Origin: Rhabdaerophilum sp. SD176 | GTDB taxonomy: Bacteria; Pseudomonadota; Alphaproteobacteria; Rhizobiales; Beijerinckiaceae | Length of the DNA stretch: 59,607 nucleotides | Direction: 5' to 3' | NCBI RefSeq assembly: GCF_030143245.1 | Contig: NZ_JARJNS010000011.1 | Location: forward strand, 1-59,607 | Shown: piece by piece, positions 44,533 through 52,546 of the stretch | How positions within the stretch are numbered: position 1 is the first letter of the stretch | Layout of the letters: each line of letters starts with the position of its first letter | The notes under the pieces: model-generated | What the model was told of the DNA's origin: nothing | Seen by the model: only the letters and a program-made list of their open reading frames with translations | The model's database searches: none | Program-made: the position numbers and the translations under genes

Positions 44533-45739
44533 TCATCCTGTGCCCCAGCCCCGCCCATTCTTGCGTTTGCGCTTGCGGGAGGCATCGGTTCCTATCCTCT
44601 CGGGCTTTTTTCTCTCGGGGCTTGTCCTCGCGTGTTTAGTCCTCGCGCGCTTAGTCCTCGCGCGTTTAGTCCTCGCGCGTTTGGTCCTCGCGCGTTTTGC
44701 TTTCCCGGGTCTTGTGTTCTTGGGTCTCGTCCTTGTGGGTTTTGTCCTCCTGGGCGGGCTCTTGCCCGCGAAAAGCCAGACGCTAACCCCGCCGGTCCGG
44801 TTGGCGGAAGCGGGGCAGCATAGCCGTGATGGCGGGATTGGCGGCACGGGCATGGTCTTTGGCACCATCGACAGCCTGGGCTCGATCATCGTCAATGGTC
44901 TTGCCATTCAAACACCAGGAGCAAGGCTCGGAACCTATCCTGAAGGACTGGGCGAGCCCGGGCCGCATGCCGCGCGGCTTGTCCCGGGCGAGACGGTTTT
45001 TGTTCGGTTCGAGCGACAGGCCAATGGCCTTCAGGCCCGGCAGATCATCCGCTTTTTCCCGCTCTCGGGCCCGATCACATCCGTACGCCCGGGCGAAATC
45101 ACCGTCATGGGCACGCGGGTGATGGTGCCGGCAGGAACCGCGATTGTCACGGAGGCGGGACAGGCGGCTGCCGCGAGACCCGGCGTGACGGTGCGGATCA
45201 GCGGGCTCTGGCAGGATGGGGTCGTTGTTGCGAGCCGGATCGTCCTTGCGCCCCGGGCACCCGCAAGCCTCACCGGTCAGGTCAGACCCACGCCTCGAGG
45301 GCCCGGGATCGGCGCGACGCCGATTGCCTTTCAGGCAAGGCCGGCCATCGGACGGTTCGCCAGCCTTGTTGGCACCTATCGCCACGGCCGGCTCGTCCCT
45401 CGCGCCATCCGGCACGATCTTCCCTTGGGCCTTGCACGCGCAAGGACGCCGCTCGCTGTCCAGGGCTATCTTGCCCGAGATTTTTCCGGGCCTGGCTTTC
45501 ATCTCTCGGGCTTCGGGCTTCCCATGAACCCCGCTTCGCCCGTTGCCCGAACGACGGGTCAACGCGCCCTATTCATCGGGACAGCCAGCGGAAGCTTCCT
45601 GATGATGAACCGGGTCGCCATTTCCCCGGAAAAGGATCAACGCCTCACCGCGCTCACGGCGCTCCCCGCAGACGCCCTGCCCGCGCCCTGGCAGGATATC
45701 TACCGGCAAGGGCAGGCGCGCCCGCGCCGGGTGCCTTAA
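44519..45739 (+). CDS. DUF5666 domain protein with repetitive hydrophobic N-terminus
   Basis: A 406-residue exported protein. The N-terminal ~85 residues are an unusually long hydrophobic stretch built from VLARL repeats ('LVLARLVLARLVLARL'), followed by 'GLLPAKSQT', a possible signal-peptide cleavage area. The remainder is beta-rich with DUF5666-type units: 'GMVFGTIDSLGSIIVNG', 'ITSVRPGEITVMGTRV', 'VRISGLWQDGVVVASRI'. The ATG at 44519 lies within the end of the DUF6502 gene. DUF5666 proteins are probably periplasmic or surface-bound; function is unknown. The repeat region has arginines at regular five-residue spacing, odd for a membrane helix. Confidence 0.78.
   Translation: MALVDHPVPQPRPFLRLRLREASVPILSGFFLSGLVLACLVLARLVLARLVLARLVLARFAFPGLVFLGLVLVGFVLLGGLLPAKSQTLTPPVRLAEAGQHSRDGGIGGTGMVFGTIDSLGSIIVNGLAIQTPGARLGTYPEGLGEPGPHAARLVPGETVFVRFERQANGLQARQIIRFFPLSGPITSVRPGEITVMGTRVMVPAGTAIVTEAGQAAAARPGVTVRISGLWQDGVVVASRIVLAPRAPASLTGQVRPTPRGPGIGATPIAFQARPAIGRFASLVGTYRHGRLVPRAIRHDLPLGLARARTPLAVQGYLARDFSGPGFHLSGFGLPMNPASPVARTTGQRALFIGTASGSFLMMNRVAISPEKDQRLTALTALPADALPAPWQDIYRQGQARPRRVP
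44624..44698 (+). repeat. Five 15-bp tandem repeats inside the DUF5666 gene
   Basis: Five near-identical units of GTCCTCGCGCGTTTA encode VLACL-VLARL-VLARL-VLARL-VLARF in the hydrophobic N-terminal region. The unit length preserves the frame, so expansion or contraction would lengthen or shorten the signal/anchor segment. Confidence 0.95.
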
Positions 45740-45765
45740 CGTCGGAGGATAATCGGGCTGAAGGC

Positions 45766-45799
45766 AAGAGGATGCGGGTCCAGCTGCGTCCTCTTTTTT
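45766..45799 (+). terminator. Rho-independent terminator of the DUF6502-DUF5666 unit
   Basis: AAGAGGATGC pairs with GCGTCCTCTT (one G-T wobble) across a 10-base loop and is followed by a T run. It lies 27 bases after the DUF5666 stop on the same strand. Confidence 0.8.
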
Positions 45800-46605
45800 G
45801 GAGGCGGGCCGCCGGTCATGCCGAAGATATCGCCCGCGCGCCCGAACCATTCACCCACCCGAAGCCCCATTCGCCCACCCAAAGCGCATGACCTCCATGC
45901 GGCAGAGCGCACCCGTGATCAAGAATTCGCCGATCCCGTCCGGACACGTCGCTGCCCAGAAATGGCCCCTGGTTTTTGAGCTTTGGCTTGTGGCCTGCGC
46001 CCCAGGCCTTGAGCCTGCGGTCCGGGCCTTTGGCCTTCGGCCGGCCGATGCAGGTCGCGGCGCGGGCGGCGACGAGCGCATGTCCTTAGAACCGAAGTCT
46101 CTGACGCTGGCCCGGACATGCCGGACCGAACCAGTGGATGTCAGGATCCCCACCGCCAAATGGCACCCGAGGCGCCAGTTGACGCTCCCGTATCGCCCCG
46201 TCACATCTTGCCTTGCACGATCCAAGCGCCTGCGCGTTTGATCGGGAGAAGCATCAGGCGCCGGACGGAGGTCTTGAGACATCCGCGTCGTTCATTGAAC
46301 CCGATCGCGTCATCGTCGAGCGCATGGGGGATTTTGCCTTACACGCCGATGATCCTGGACGCGCCAATAATCCCAGAGGCAGCAACGCAACGCTGGACGT
46401 CCGTTAACGAGAAGGGCTGAACCCAAGACCCCGTACCGAAGACCCCGCCATTGCCAATTCCGGTGCATGGCGAGGCTTCCAAGACGCATCATGGGAGCAT
46501 AACGCTTCCATGCGATGTCGTGCCGATCCATGACTGGATCGTTCCGCGCCAGCTGCCCGAAAATCCACCCGCCGGAGAGGGGCGCGCGTCAGCACGCCTT
46601 TTATT
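45800..46605. other. 806-bp spacer, no recognised gene
   Basis: Open frames here are uninformative. One plus frame (46213-46407) contains 'SFIEPDRVIVERMGDFALHADD', which reads protein-like but I cannot place it. A few small GGCC-type hairpins occur around 45990-46040. The stretch may contain decayed genes on the edge of the toxin-antitoxin/IS region. Confidence 0.35.
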
Positions 46606-47922
46606 CTATTCCGTATCGTGAAGGCGAAGACTGTTCAGAGCGTTCAGTGCGTTCGCCTTTACCGCATCATGGATCGCCGGAGGAAAGCCCTTTGGCAGGA
46701 TGGCTTCCAGCGCATCAAAGGCCTTTGGTGTTTGCGTGATGATCTGGTCAATGCAGGCAAGGATATTGGGTTTTGCCATTCCGCCCGCGATGCCGGATTG
46801 AAGGAAATGACGGCCGACAATCTCCTTCATCCGGTAGTGCTTGTTGTCGCCGACCGACATGGCCAGATTCATCTGCTTCGGATGAATCTGCCCAGCCTCC
46901 AGGCTCGGCAGTGCCGTCAGCACATCATAGAAGGGCGTCATGCGGAATTTTCCGCCTGGCGTCAGGAAAATGCTGACATTCTTGCCGTGCCCGTCGGTTG
47001 CTCCCATCAGCCAGAACAGGATCTGCGCTTTGAAAAAGTCTTGCTGATCCTGTTCTGGTGTGTCGCTGGCCTGAAGGAGTTTCAGGATGCCGACGATGCT
47101 GGGGCCGCCCTGGTTCTGGTATTTCACACTGGGCGGGATGCTGAGTGCCTGGCAGGTGTCCTCCTGCGGTAAGCGGATCAGAAGATTGTTTTTCGTCCAG
47201 CGGCGATCGAAGCGTTCGATGACCAGCACTTTCTTGTCGCCAAATGTCTCGATCGTGCAGGCATTGGTCTGAAGCCCGAATTGTTCGAGCAGCTTCAGGC
47301 AGTAGAATTCATTTTCGACGCTGTTTGAGAGGTCAATGCCGTGTGGCAGCTGGCCGATTTGTGGTTTGAAAAGGTGGGTGGTCGGTGTTGTGCCCGTCGG
47401 CTTTTTCCACTGGCCCTTATGGAAAAGCAGCGCCGTTTTTTCCTGAGCGCCCGCGACAGAAATCCGGAAATCATCATCCGCGTCGAGGCCCAGAGGTGCC
47501 CGCGCCAGATTGTTGATGGTGGCAGCGATCTCGTCTTCTGTCAGCGCTTCCGCCGTGATGATGCCGGTTGGTGTTTGCTGCTGGCCTTCGGGCAGGAATT
47601 GCAGCGCACCCACGCAGTCGCGTCCAATCACGGAGAGCAGGCTGTAGGCATCTGTCCCGCGCGCGCCGAGATTTTCTGCGACGCGGCGACGGATCGGCTC
47701 TGAGTCTGGCAAGAGGTTTTCAAAAACGGCCAGCACAGGCGCGCCGACGAAAGGTGTTTCGCGCAAGGGCAGGGACAAGGAAACCGGGATTGCCGACGGA
47801 AAGGCAAGCCAACCCTGATCGTAAGCGAATGAAGTTGCGCCTGCTGCATCCTTCAGCAATTGACCAACCAGGCGGTTATTGAGGTAAACGTCCAGAGGCG
47901 TGTTTGCGCGGCGACGGCTCAT
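46606..47922 (-). CDS. hipA: HipA-family serine/threonine kinase toxin
   Basis: A 438-residue HipA-like kinase. The N-terminal ~100 residues have 'LDVYLNNRLVGQLLKD' and 'VFENLLPDSEPIRRRVAENLG', typical of HipA subdomain 1; 'ISVAGAQEKTALL' is the activation/phosphate loop; 'KKVLVIERFDRRW', 'WLMGATDGHGKNVSI' (catalytic Asp and Asn) and 'RMTPFYDVLTA' (metal-binding Asp) complete the active site. HipA kinases phosphorylate glutamyl-tRNA synthetase or related targets and cause dormancy. It overlaps the upstream hipB gene by 4 bases, the classical antitoxin-first arrangement. Confidence 0.93.
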   Translation of the reverse strand: MSRRRANTPLDVYLNNRLVGQLLKDAAGATSFAYDQGWLAFPSAIPVSLSLPLRETPFVGAPVLAVFENLLPDSEPIRRRVAENLGARGTDAYSLLSVIGRDCVGALQFLPEGQQQTPTGIITAEALTEDEIAATINNLARAPLGLDADDDFRISVAGAQEKTALLFHKGQWKKPTGTTPTTHLFKPQIGQLPHGIDLSNSVENEFYCLKLLEQFGLQTNACTIETFGDKKVLVIERFDRRWTKNNLLIRLPQEDTCQALSIPPSVKYQNQGGPSIVGILKLLQASDTPEQDQQDFFKAQILFWLMGATDGHGKNVSIFLTPGGKFRMTPFYDVLTALPSLEAGQIHPKQMNLAMSVGDNKHYRMKEIVGRHFLQSGIAGGMAKPNILACIDQIITQTPKAFDALEAILPKGFPPAIHDAVKANALNALNSLRLHDTE

Positions 47923-48173
47923 GAAAAAATATCCGCGATGTCTTCGGCGCAGCCCTTGCTGCGCGGGACGATGAGCAAGTCCAAATCAAGTGCTGCCAGC
48001 AAAGTGCAGAGGGTGGCGATTTTGGTCGCATCGGATCCGCTCTCGATTTTCGAAATCGTTTCTTGCCAAAGATTGGTTTTTTCGCCGAGCTCAGCCTGAC
48101 TCAGGCCTTTCAGTTTGCGAACGCGGCGGAGCGCGTCTCCCATCTGCTTCGGGGTGCGGGCAAGGGTTTGCAT
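47919..48173 (-). CDS. hipB: HipB-type helix-turn-helix antitoxin
   Basis: An 84-residue Cro/C1-type regulator: 'MGDALRRVRKLKGLSQAELGEKTNLWQETISKIESG' region (residues ~11-46) is the helix-turn-helix, with 'LLAALDLDLLIVPRSKG' as the dimerising tail seen in HipB. It would bind HipA and repress its own promoter. GAGGAG lies 6 bases before the ATG. The ~90 bases upstream are very AT-rich with two ATATGATC-like boxes, the probable promoter and operator. Confidence 0.88.
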   Translation of the reverse strand: MQTLARTPKQMGDALRRVRKLKGLSQAELGEKTNLWQETISKIESGSDATKIATLCTLLAALDLDLLIVPRSKGCAEDIADIFS

Positions 48174-48350
48174 CCGTGTCTCCTCGTTTTAATTATATCG
48201 GTGAGATCATATTTTTGCAATATAACATTTGGATCATAATTCTGATTTATGAGATTTAGCGTTTTTCGAGCGGCCTGAATCGGCAATCCGAATGCTCAAA
48301 TGCAAAATCGCAAGGCATTGGAATGTCACGTGAAATTTTGAATCAGACTC

Positions 48351-48818
48351 TTAGACCCGAGAGCTTGGGAGGTGCTCCAGTGGATTTTCCACCAGGATGC
48401 TCAGAGCTAACTGCTCAAAGTGCTTGGTGTTTGCCGTGAGGAGGCAAAGGTGGTGTCGTTGGGCAGTCGCAGCAACCAATATATCGGCCAAGCCAGGATT
48501 TCGACCCGTTGCCGTCGCCTGGTCGGCGAGATCGCCGGCCAAGGTTGCCGTGTGCACCTCCACGGGGAGGATGCAGTCGCCGTAGTTTGAGATCAAACGA
48601 TCAAACCAGAGTGAAAGGTCATCTGAGCGGCCTTGCCCACCTGAGCGACGAAGCTTGCTGATGCCGGCGCGTATCTCGGCTACCGTAATTGCCGATAGAA
48701 AGAGGCTGTCGGTGTTCTTGCGAATCCAAGCCGCCAGCTCTGAACTGATCCTGGGGCCGCCGTCCTCTTTTGGGGCAAGCAGGCTGACGATGTTCGTGTC
48801 CAGCAGCCAGCCTCTCAA
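48351..48818 (-). CDS. vapC: PIN-domain toxin (VapC/FitB type)
   Basis: A 155-residue PIN-domain ribonuclease. 'GWLLDTNIVSLL' has the first catalytic Asp, 'SAITVAEIRAGI' the Glu, and 'NPGLADILVAATA' the central Asp; 'CLLTANTKHFEQL' holds the final acidic-site region. VapC toxins cut tRNA or rRNA; the exact target cannot be told. It overlaps the upstream antitoxin gene by 4 bases. Confidence 0.9.
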   Translation of the reverse strand: MRGWLLDTNIVSLLAPKEDGGPRISSELAAWIRKNTDSLFLSAITVAEIRAGISKLRRSGGQGRSDDLSLWFDRLISNYGDCILPVEVHTATLAGDLADQATATGRNPGLADILVAATAQRHHLCLLTANTKHFEQLALSILVENPLEHLPSSRV

Positions 48819-49057
48819 AGGTCAACCTCACGCATAGGAGTTTGATCGCGCTCGATCTGAAGTTCGTGCGGCATGGAAAGGAGCAGATCGGCAAAGCTTG
48901 GCTTGGTGTCGGGGAAGATGCGCCGTCCTTCCTCGATAGGAACGATCATTGCCGCCGGGCGACCGTGCTTGGTTACGACAGTCGGTTCCCCTTGGGTAGC
49001 CGCTTCAACGACGGCGGAGAACGTCGCCTTGGCATCTCGGAGGTTTAGCGTTTTCAT
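48815..49057 (-). CDS. Phd/YefM-type antitoxin
   Basis: An 80-residue antitoxin with the Phd/YefM N-terminal DNA-binding fold: 'TLNLRDAKATFSAVVEAA', 'GEPTVVTKHGRPAAMIVP'. The C-terminal ~35 residues would wrap the PIN toxin. GAGGGG precedes the ATG. Together with the next gene it forms a standard type II module; the nearby palindrome is its likely operator. Confidence 0.9.
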   Translation of the reverse strand: MKTLNLRDAKATFSAVVEAATQGEPTVVTKHGRPAAMIVPIEEGRRIFPDTKPSFADLLLSMPHELQIERDQTPMREVDL

Positions 49058-49082
49058 TTTCGAGGCCCCTCGGGAGAATGTG

Positions 49083-49094
49083 ACTACATGTAGT
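49083..49094. promoter_or_regulatory. 12-bp palindromic operator of the Phd/VapC module
   Basis: ACTACATGTAGT is fully self-complementary and lies 25 bases before the antitoxin start. Phd/YefM-family antitoxins bind short palindromes with a TGTA/TACA core in this position, so autoregulation is likely. Confidence 0.6.
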
Positions 49095-49308
49095 TATTTT
49101 AGAGAATCGTGTCTCCCATTGCAATTGCCCGATAGCCATCGAGAGTTTGCGTTCGGTGGACAGTCGGTGAAGTCGGGAGCGTCAAGCCCTTGGACTCGCT
49201 GGGAGTCGGGCGGGCCGATGAGGGATGTTTTTATGTCGAACGGGTCGTAAAGGAGTCGGCGAGTGGCCGACTATCGATCCGATGCGGAGCTGAAATGGTC
49301 TCCAGGAA

Positions 49309-50191
49309 GTAAGCGGAGCCAATTTTGTGGCGGCTTCGATTTGCCAGCGACTCGGCGTGATGATTCACGCCTTCTATGGCGCCCCTCACGCCCGATTCGG
49401 TAGCGTCTCTTTCGGTCATCGAGCTTCACGCACTCGTCGTCGATTTGATTGGCGCGGTCCGGGGCCTGCGTTCCGAGAACGAGGCGCTGCGCGCTGGGAA
49501 CGAAGAGTTGAGGGCGGCCAATATCGCGCTGAAGGCGGAGGTTCTCTCTCTCTGGGACGAGGTCGCGCGGCTGAAGGGGCTGCCGCCACGGCCACCGACG
49601 AAGCCGCCGCGCCGCTCGGGCATGAAGAAGAAGGCCGGCAAGGTCGGGCGCCCACCGAAGTGGCGCAGGCGCGGGCCGAAGCGTGACGCCGAGCGCGCTG
49701 ATCGCGAGGTGACGCTGAAGCTGGAGGACGTTCCTCCGGGCTCGCGCTTCCAGGGCTACCATCCGATCACCGTACGCGATCTCATCGTTACGCCGCGGGT
49801 CACGCTTTATTGGCAGGCCCGGTGCCGCGCGCCGAGTGGCGAGACGCTGGTCGCGCCCCTGCCGGCGGGTGTATTCGGCGGCTTCGGGCCGAACCTAGAT
49901 GGGGTATATCGGCGGTTCGTCCTGGGTCGTGCATGTTCAGGGGCAGGTGACGACGGAGCGGTTGTCGGCGATGCTGTCAGGGATCGGCGTCGAGATCTCG
50001 AACCGCCAAGTGCGGCGCGACAGTCAAGCTGAGACACGTCTCACCCAGATTGTCGCGCTACAGCCAAGTGGTCCGTCTGATCTCCGCCGATCTCGGTGAT
50101 CGCCTACCCCGCGCAGGCGTGGTGCCCGAACTCGCCCTTCTTGTCCGGCAGAACGCAACGGACTGACCGCCACAAAATCTGCCCCAGTTAC
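49309..50191 (+). mobile_element. Internally deleted IS66-family element (883 bp)
   Basis: The left end GTAAGCGGAGCC... and the reverse complement of the right end match at 20 of 25 positions, sharing ATTTTGTGGCGG; GTAAGCG is the classic IS66 tip. Between them lies only the N-terminal part of a transposase gene, so roughly half of the element is gone. The flanking 8-mers (TCCAGGAA and TGGTCTTC) do not match, so no target duplication survives. It abuts the second 67-bp dyad element. Confidence 0.78.
49376..50032 (+). pseudogene. Truncated, frameshifted IS66-type transposase
   Basis: Residues ~10-65 give a leucine-rich coiled coil ('LRSENEALRAGNEELRAAN'), followed by a basic stretch ('SGMKKKAGKVGRPPKWRRRG') and a zinc-binding-like region. 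At 'GGFGPNLDG' the frame is lost; the next true segment ('VHVQGQVTTERLSAMLSGIG', 'VEISNRQV') continues in another frame at about 49930-50020. The catalytic DDE domain is absent, so the element cannot move on its own. Confidence 0.8.
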
Positions 50192-50192
50192 T

Positions 50193-50259
50193 GGTCTTCT
50201 TGATTCCGACATTTGCCTCGCGATCTCCTTAGCTGGGATGCAAATGTCGGAATCAGACC
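50193..50259. repeat. 67-bp dyad-symmetric element, copy B
   Basis: This copy has perfect 15-bp arms (GATTCCGACATTTGC / GCAAATGTCGGAATC) around a 23-base centre, and outer GGTCT / AGACC. It lies 1 base beyond the IS66 remnant and ends 1 base before the rfbA stop codon, so it could also work as a 3' hairpin for the rfb transcript. It matches 35207-35273. Confidence 0.9.
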
Positions 50260-50260
50260 C

Positions 50261-51157
50261 CTAGGTTTGCATTTCGCGCTGATACTGGGCGAGGACACCC
50301 CGCAAATATTGCCCATAATCGCTTTTCCCGAGCGCCTCGGCGAGGGCGCCAAAGGCATCGGGGGAAATAAATCCTTCCTGAAAGGCGATTTCCTCCGGGC
50401 AACAGATCCGGACGTTCTGCCTGACCGCCAGCGCACGGACAAAATTGGTTGCATCGGCGAGCGAGGGCGGGGTTCCGGTATCGAGCCAGGCATAGCCGCG
50501 GCCAAGACGGATGACGTTCAGCGCCCCCTTTTCGAGGTAATGGCGATTGACATCGGTAATCTCATATTCGCCACGGGCCGATTTCGGGATCGAGGCCGCG
50601 ATATCCACCACGGACGGGTCGTAGAAGTAGAGCCCCGTCACCGCCCAGGGCGATTTTGGCGCCTGGGGCTTTTCCTCGAGCGAGATCGCCCGGCCATCAT
50701 GATCAAATTCGACGACGCCGTAGCGTTCGGGATCGGCAACATGATAGCCAAAAACCGTGGCACCATGCTTGACCCTGTCGGCCTTTTTCAGAAGGTCTGG
50801 CAATCCTGCGCCATAAAAAATGTTATCCCCCAGGATCAGGACGGCCGGTGCACCGGCCAGAAAGTCCTTGCCAATGGTAAAGGCCTGGGCGAGCCCGTCG
50901 GGGCTCGGTTGCTCGGCATAGGAAAAACGCATCCCCCAGGCCTGCCCGGTTCCGAGAAGCCGCTGGAAAGCGGGAAGATCCTGCGGCGTCGAGATGATCA
51001 GGATCTCGCGGATGCCTGCCATCATCAGGACCGAAATCGGGTAATAGATCATCGGCTTATCATAAACCGGGATCAATTGCTTGGAGAGGGCCAGGGTCAT
51101 GGGATGAAGGCGTGTGCCGCTCCCTCCCGCCAGCACAATCCCTTTTCGTTTTGTCAT
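50261..51157 (-). CDS. rfbA: Glucose-1-phosphate thymidylyltransferase
   Basis: A 298-residue nucleotidyltransferase that makes dTDP-glucose from dTTP and glucose-1-phosphate, the first step to dTDP-L-rhamnose. '[17 protein letters not shown]' is the nucleotide-binding signature, '[17 protein letters not shown]'-like sequence ('[17 protein letters not shown]') and '[10 protein letters not shown]' are family hallmarks, and '[11 protein letters not shown]' completes the active site. Length matches RfbA (~290). The ATG at 51157 has GAGG 5 bases upstream; an ATG six codons earlier lacks one. It is the last gene of the rfb unit. Confidence 0.96.
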   Translation of the reverse strand: MTKRKGIVLAGGSGTRLHPMTLALSKQLIPVYDKPMIYYPISVLMMAGIREILIISTPQDLPAFQRLLGTGQAWGMRFSYAEQPSPDGLAQAFTIGKDFLAGAPAVLILGDNIFYGAGLPDLLKKADRVKHGATVFGYHVADPERYGVVEFDHDGRAISLEEKPQAPKSPWAVTGLYFYDPSVVDIAASIPKSARGEYEITDVNRHYLEKGALNVIRLGRGYAWLDTGTPPSLADATNFVRALAVRQNVRICCPEEIAFQEGFISPDAFGALAEALGKSDYGQYLRGVLAQYQREMQT

Positions 51158-51178
51158 GAAGGCCTCACTCGTCATTTC

Positions 51179-51274
51179 GATCCTGCACGTCGTTGATCTT
51201 GAACGTTTCGGATCTTGCACGTCTCTAATCTGAAACGTCTCGGATCTTGCACGTCTTTGATTCTGCATGCCCTG
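51179..51274. repeat. Six 16-bp tandem repeats between rfbD and rfbA
   Basis: Six diverged head-to-tail units of GATCTTGCACGTCTCG type fill most of the 141-bp rfbD-rfbA spacer. They end about 20 bases before the rfbA start on its upstream side, so they form part of the transcript leader. Confidence 0.85.
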
Positions 51275-51298
51275 TTTCGGGCAATTACGGCTTCGTTG

Positions 51299-52192
51299 TT
51301 ACGGGTTCCTGGTCCGGATGGCGATCTTGGACATGCAGACGCCGAGGCTTTCGTACCAGGGGGGGAGCATGGTTTTAAAGCTGCCCTCGAACTTGCCCGT
51401 ATCAAGACGGGAATTGGCAGGCCGCCGCGCCGGTGTCGGGTAATCGGCCGTCAGGATCGGCCTGACGCGCGCGCCCTTGAGGTTGTGGCGGCGGGCAAAG
51501 GCATAGATCGCCTCGGCAAAACCAGCCCAGGACGTATCGCCCCGCCCGGCAAGATGATAGATCCCGGGAGAACATCCTGCCTGGCTTCGCGTGACCAAGG
51601 CTGCGGCTTCAAGAAGCGCAAGCGCGAGGTCCGGCGCATAGGTTGGGGAGCCGAATTGGTCGGAAACGATGGTGACTTCCTCGCGCTGGCTCGCCAGGCG
51701 CAACATGGTTTTGACAAAGTTCTGGCCTTCAGCATCGTAAACCCAGGCCGTCCGGAAGGTGTAGGCGCCCGGATGAACCCGGTGGATGGCTTCCTCGCCA
51801 GCAAGCTTGCTTTTCCCGTAGACCGAGAGAGGACCCACAGGATCCTCTTCGCGGTAGGGCCGGGCCCCATCCCCGGGAAAAACATAATCGGTTGAGAGAT
51901 GAAAAAAGGGCAATCCCCGCTTCTGAGCCCAGGATGCGATCCGCGCCGGGCCGGTGGCATTGAGGGCATAGGCCGCGTCCTGTTCCGTTTCGGCCCGATC
52001 AACGGCCGTGTAGGCCGCGGCATTGATCACGATCGTCGGCTCAAAGGCTTCAAGCGCGGTCACGTCAGGGTCATCGGCGCCAAGATCAAAGCGCGGTCGA
52101 CTAAAGCTTGCCAGAGCGCCAATCCTGGGATCCCGGAGCGCAGAAAGCGCCCGTGCCACCTGTCCGGATTGGCCAAGTACAGCAATTCTCAT
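51299..52192 (-). CDS. rfbD: dTDP-4-dehydrorhamnose reductase
   Basis: A 297-residue short-chain dehydrogenase that completes dTDP-L-rhamnose using NAD(P)H. 'IAVLGQSGQVARAL' is the Rossmann loop, 'INAAAYTAVDRAE' the RfbD signature, 'FHLSTDYVFPGDG' and 'SVYGKSKLAGEEAI' carry the catalytic Thr/Tyr-x3-Lys residues. The second ATG (52192) is chosen because GAGG lies 9 bases upstream; the first, five codons earlier, has none. Length is normal. The 354 bases to rfbB are filled with tandem repeats. Confidence 0.95.
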   Translation of the reverse strand: MRIAVLGQSGQVARALSALRDPRIGALASFSRPRFDLGADDPDVTALEAFEPTIVINAAAYTAVDRAETEQDAAYALNATGPARIASWAQKRGLPFFHLSTDYVFPGDGARPYREEDPVGPLSVYGKSKLAGEEAIHRVHPGAYTFRTAWVYDAEGQNFVKTMLRLASQREEVTIVSDQFGSPTYAPDLALALLEAAALVTRSQAGCSPGIYHLAGRGDTSWAGFAEAIYAFARRHNLKGARVRPILTADYPTPARRPANSRLDTGKFEGSFKTMLPPWYESLGVCMSKIAIRTRNP

Positions 52193-52226
52193 GGCATCTT
52201 GCCTCATGACATCTTGCTCATTTCTG

Positions 52227-52316
52227 TCTGGCTCGCTTCAGACTTGATCGGTTCAGACTTGGTCGTTTCAGACTTGATCGTTTCAGACTTGATCGTTTCA
52301 GACTTGGCCATTCCGG
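52227..52316. repeat. Six 15-bp tandem repeats between rfbB and rfbD
   Basis: Six head-to-tail units of GACTTGATCGTTTCA type, the inner ones almost exact and the outer ones diverged. They lie directly upstream of rfbD in the transcribed spacer. Confidence 0.93.
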
Positions 52317-52344
52317 ATTTGGTCAAAGACCCACCGGACAAAGT

Positions 52345-52406
52345 GCCCCTTAAAAGGAAGCCCCTTGAAAAGAGGGCCCCTTGAAAAGAGGGCCCCTTGA
52401 AACGAC
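52345..52406. repeat. Four ~16-bp tandem repeats between rfbB and rfbD
   Basis: Units of GCCCCTTGAAAAGAGG, the central two exact and the first a shorter 15-base variant. This is a second, unrelated array only 28 bases from the 15-bp array. The rest of the spacer to rfbB holds nothing recognised. Confidence 0.92.
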
Positions 52407-52546
52407 GTGCGGCTTCCGATGGATCACGGGCGCGATGGCGCCGCGTTTCTTTGGTGCTCGAGAGCGCCAGGCGGGGAGAAGCGACAGGGCGTACCCCAAT
52501 GGGCGCCCCCGACATCCCCTTCCCGTCGATCCGGAGGAAACCCTCG

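Noticed and set aside
45851-46282. Minus frame of 143 codons upstream of the HipA end
   Set aside because: Arg/Ala/Pro-rich, no motif, no ribosome binding site; probably non-coding.
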